A DNA stretch of 5,176 nucleotides. It comes from an uncultured Clostridia bacterium. GTDB lineage: Bacteria; Bacillota; Clostridia; TANB77; CAG-508. Position numbers and translations under genes: made by a program. The DNA is taken from contig CALXVF010000091.1 in assembly GCA_944391895.1 (NCBI GenBank), positions 1 to 5,176 of the forward strand, read 5' to 3'. How positions within the stretch are numbered: position 1 is the stretch's first letter; every line of letters begins with the position of its first letter. This document shows positions 4,599 to 5,176 of the stretch, piece after piece. The notes beneath the pieces were generated by a model. The model was not told where the DNA came from and made no database searches. It saw only the letters and a list, made by a program, of their open reading frames with translations.

Positions 4599-5176
4599 AG
4601 ATTTTATTTATCTCTTCATCTATCAACTTTTCTAAACTTTCATCATTAATTTTTCTTATTATATCATTAAAATTAGCTTTAATTATTAATTTTCTAGCAT
4701 CTTCATACGAAATACCTTTTGTCATTATATAGAATAGTTTATTTTCATCTATTCTACCAGAAGCTACGCCGTGTTCACCTTCAACTTCTTCTTCATGACA
4801 TAAAAGCATTGGAAGCGACTTTGATTTCGCATAAGGAGACAATATCATACAATTTTCATTTTCTTTTCCTATCGCTTTTTTTGAACCTTCTTTAAAATCT
4901 ATTGTTCCTTTGAAATTCTTTTTTGCATAATCGTTTATTGCTCCTTGTACATTTATATATGCTTTTGCTCTTTCACCATAAGTCTCTATATTATAGTTTA
5001 TGTCAATTGTCTCTTTTTCTTTACCTAAATATATAACATTTAATAAATTTTCTGCATTTTCTCCTTTTAGTTGTGAAAAGTAATTAGATATTTTATTATT
5101 TCCACCTATTTCAGCAATTGTATAATTCAAAATAGAATTCTTTTCTAAAATATTTTTCATTTCATAAAAATTATTT
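4597..5176 (-). CDS. sufD: SufD, SufBCD scaffold subunit (C-terminal part, runs off the right edge)
   Basis: The frame is open from the TAG at 4597-4599 to the right edge, about 192 codons. The Met at 5160 is internal: in-frame codons continue upstream of it without a stop and it lacks a ribosome site, and SufD proteins are usually around 350-450 residues. SufD pairs with SufB and the ATPase SufC to build Fe-S clusters. The visible part ends in the SufB/SufD core signature: LSPYAKSKSLPMLLCHEEEVEGEH followed by GVASGRIDENKLFYIMTKGI. Numbered from the Met at 5160, His130 in EGEHG matches the position of the functionally important SufD histidine (His360 in E. coli). The His there, in place of the SufB cysteine, favours SufD over SufB. 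The Lys/Glu-rich tail after KLII is typical. It is immediately followed by sufS, in the usual Firmicute order. Confidence 0.92.
   Translation of the reverse strand, partial: NNFYEMKNILEKNSILNYTIAEIGGNNKISNYFSQLKGENAENLLNVIYLGKEKETIDINYNIETYGERAKAYINVQGAINDYAKKNFKGTIDFKEGSKKAIGKENENCMILSPYAKSKSLPMLLCHEEEVEGEHGVASGRIDENKLFYIMTKGISYEDARKLIIKANFNDIIRKINDESLEKLIDEEINKI

Noticed and set aside
5158..5160. ATG at 5160 as the true start of a short 187-residue protein
   Set aside because: The frame remains open upstream to the window edge, there is no ribosome site before this ATG, and the product is clearly the C-terminal part of a longer SufD.
1..5176. A template repeat or reverse transcriptase for the candidate variable region inside the window
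   Set aside because: Reading both strands by eye I found no second copy of the variable-region framework (the PAS...GFRVAL coding pattern) and no reverse-transcriptase motifs; every long frame is accounted for.

Overview
The window reads as AT-rich chromosomal DNA from a low-GC Firmicute, probably a gut-type Clostridia or a relative. The basis is the strong A/T bias with AGA as the usual arginine codon, clear AGGAGG-type ribosome sites, a SufU-type scaffold (the Firmicute form of the SUF system) and the standard code (TGG for Trp, TAA/TAG stops in the genes whose ends are visible). Every gene I can support is on the minus strand, so the window reads from right to left.

Right part (2960-5176): the distal end of an iron-sulfur cluster assembly operon, in the order sufD (3' part, cut by the window edge), sufS, sufU. 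The genes are tightly spaced: 8 nt between sufD and sufS, with the ribosome site overlapping the sufD stop, and 3 nt between sufS and sufU. SufS draws sulfur from cysteine, SufU receives it as a zinc-dependent sulfur acceptor, and SufD belongs to the SufBCD scaffold. A hairpin with a U tract at 2881-2908 closes the operon. No sufB or sufC is visible; they should lie upstream, beyond the right edge.

Middle (1889-2878): a monocistronic gene with its own sigma-A-type promoter, placed directly behind the suf terminator. Its product matches the Q_salvage (DUF2419 / QNG1) family of queuosine-5'-phosphate N-glycosylases across its length, which points to salvage of queuine for tRNA modification.

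Left-middle (416-1840): a promoter, a leader of about 190 nt with a TA microsatellite, a possible 18-24 codon small ORF and small hairpins, then a membrane-anchored surface protein. Behind its N-terminal membrane segment are two GxTG-type repeats of the tail-fibre kind and a C-terminal FGE-sulfatase/C-type-lectin domain without the catalytic cysteines. Its last ~45 codons look like the variable region of a diversity-generating retroelement (DGR) target. No reverse transcriptase or template repeat is visible in the window.

Left edge (1-370): the first 79 codons of a gene that may encode a Fic-family protein, behind a good promoter. Two near-identical long inverted repeats (GTTTCACA-type arms, 24-nt spacers, 68-bp period) bracket this promoter, and one arm contains the -35 hexamer, which looks like built-in repression. 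The DGR-like variable region and this operator arrangement are the two most notable signals in the window.
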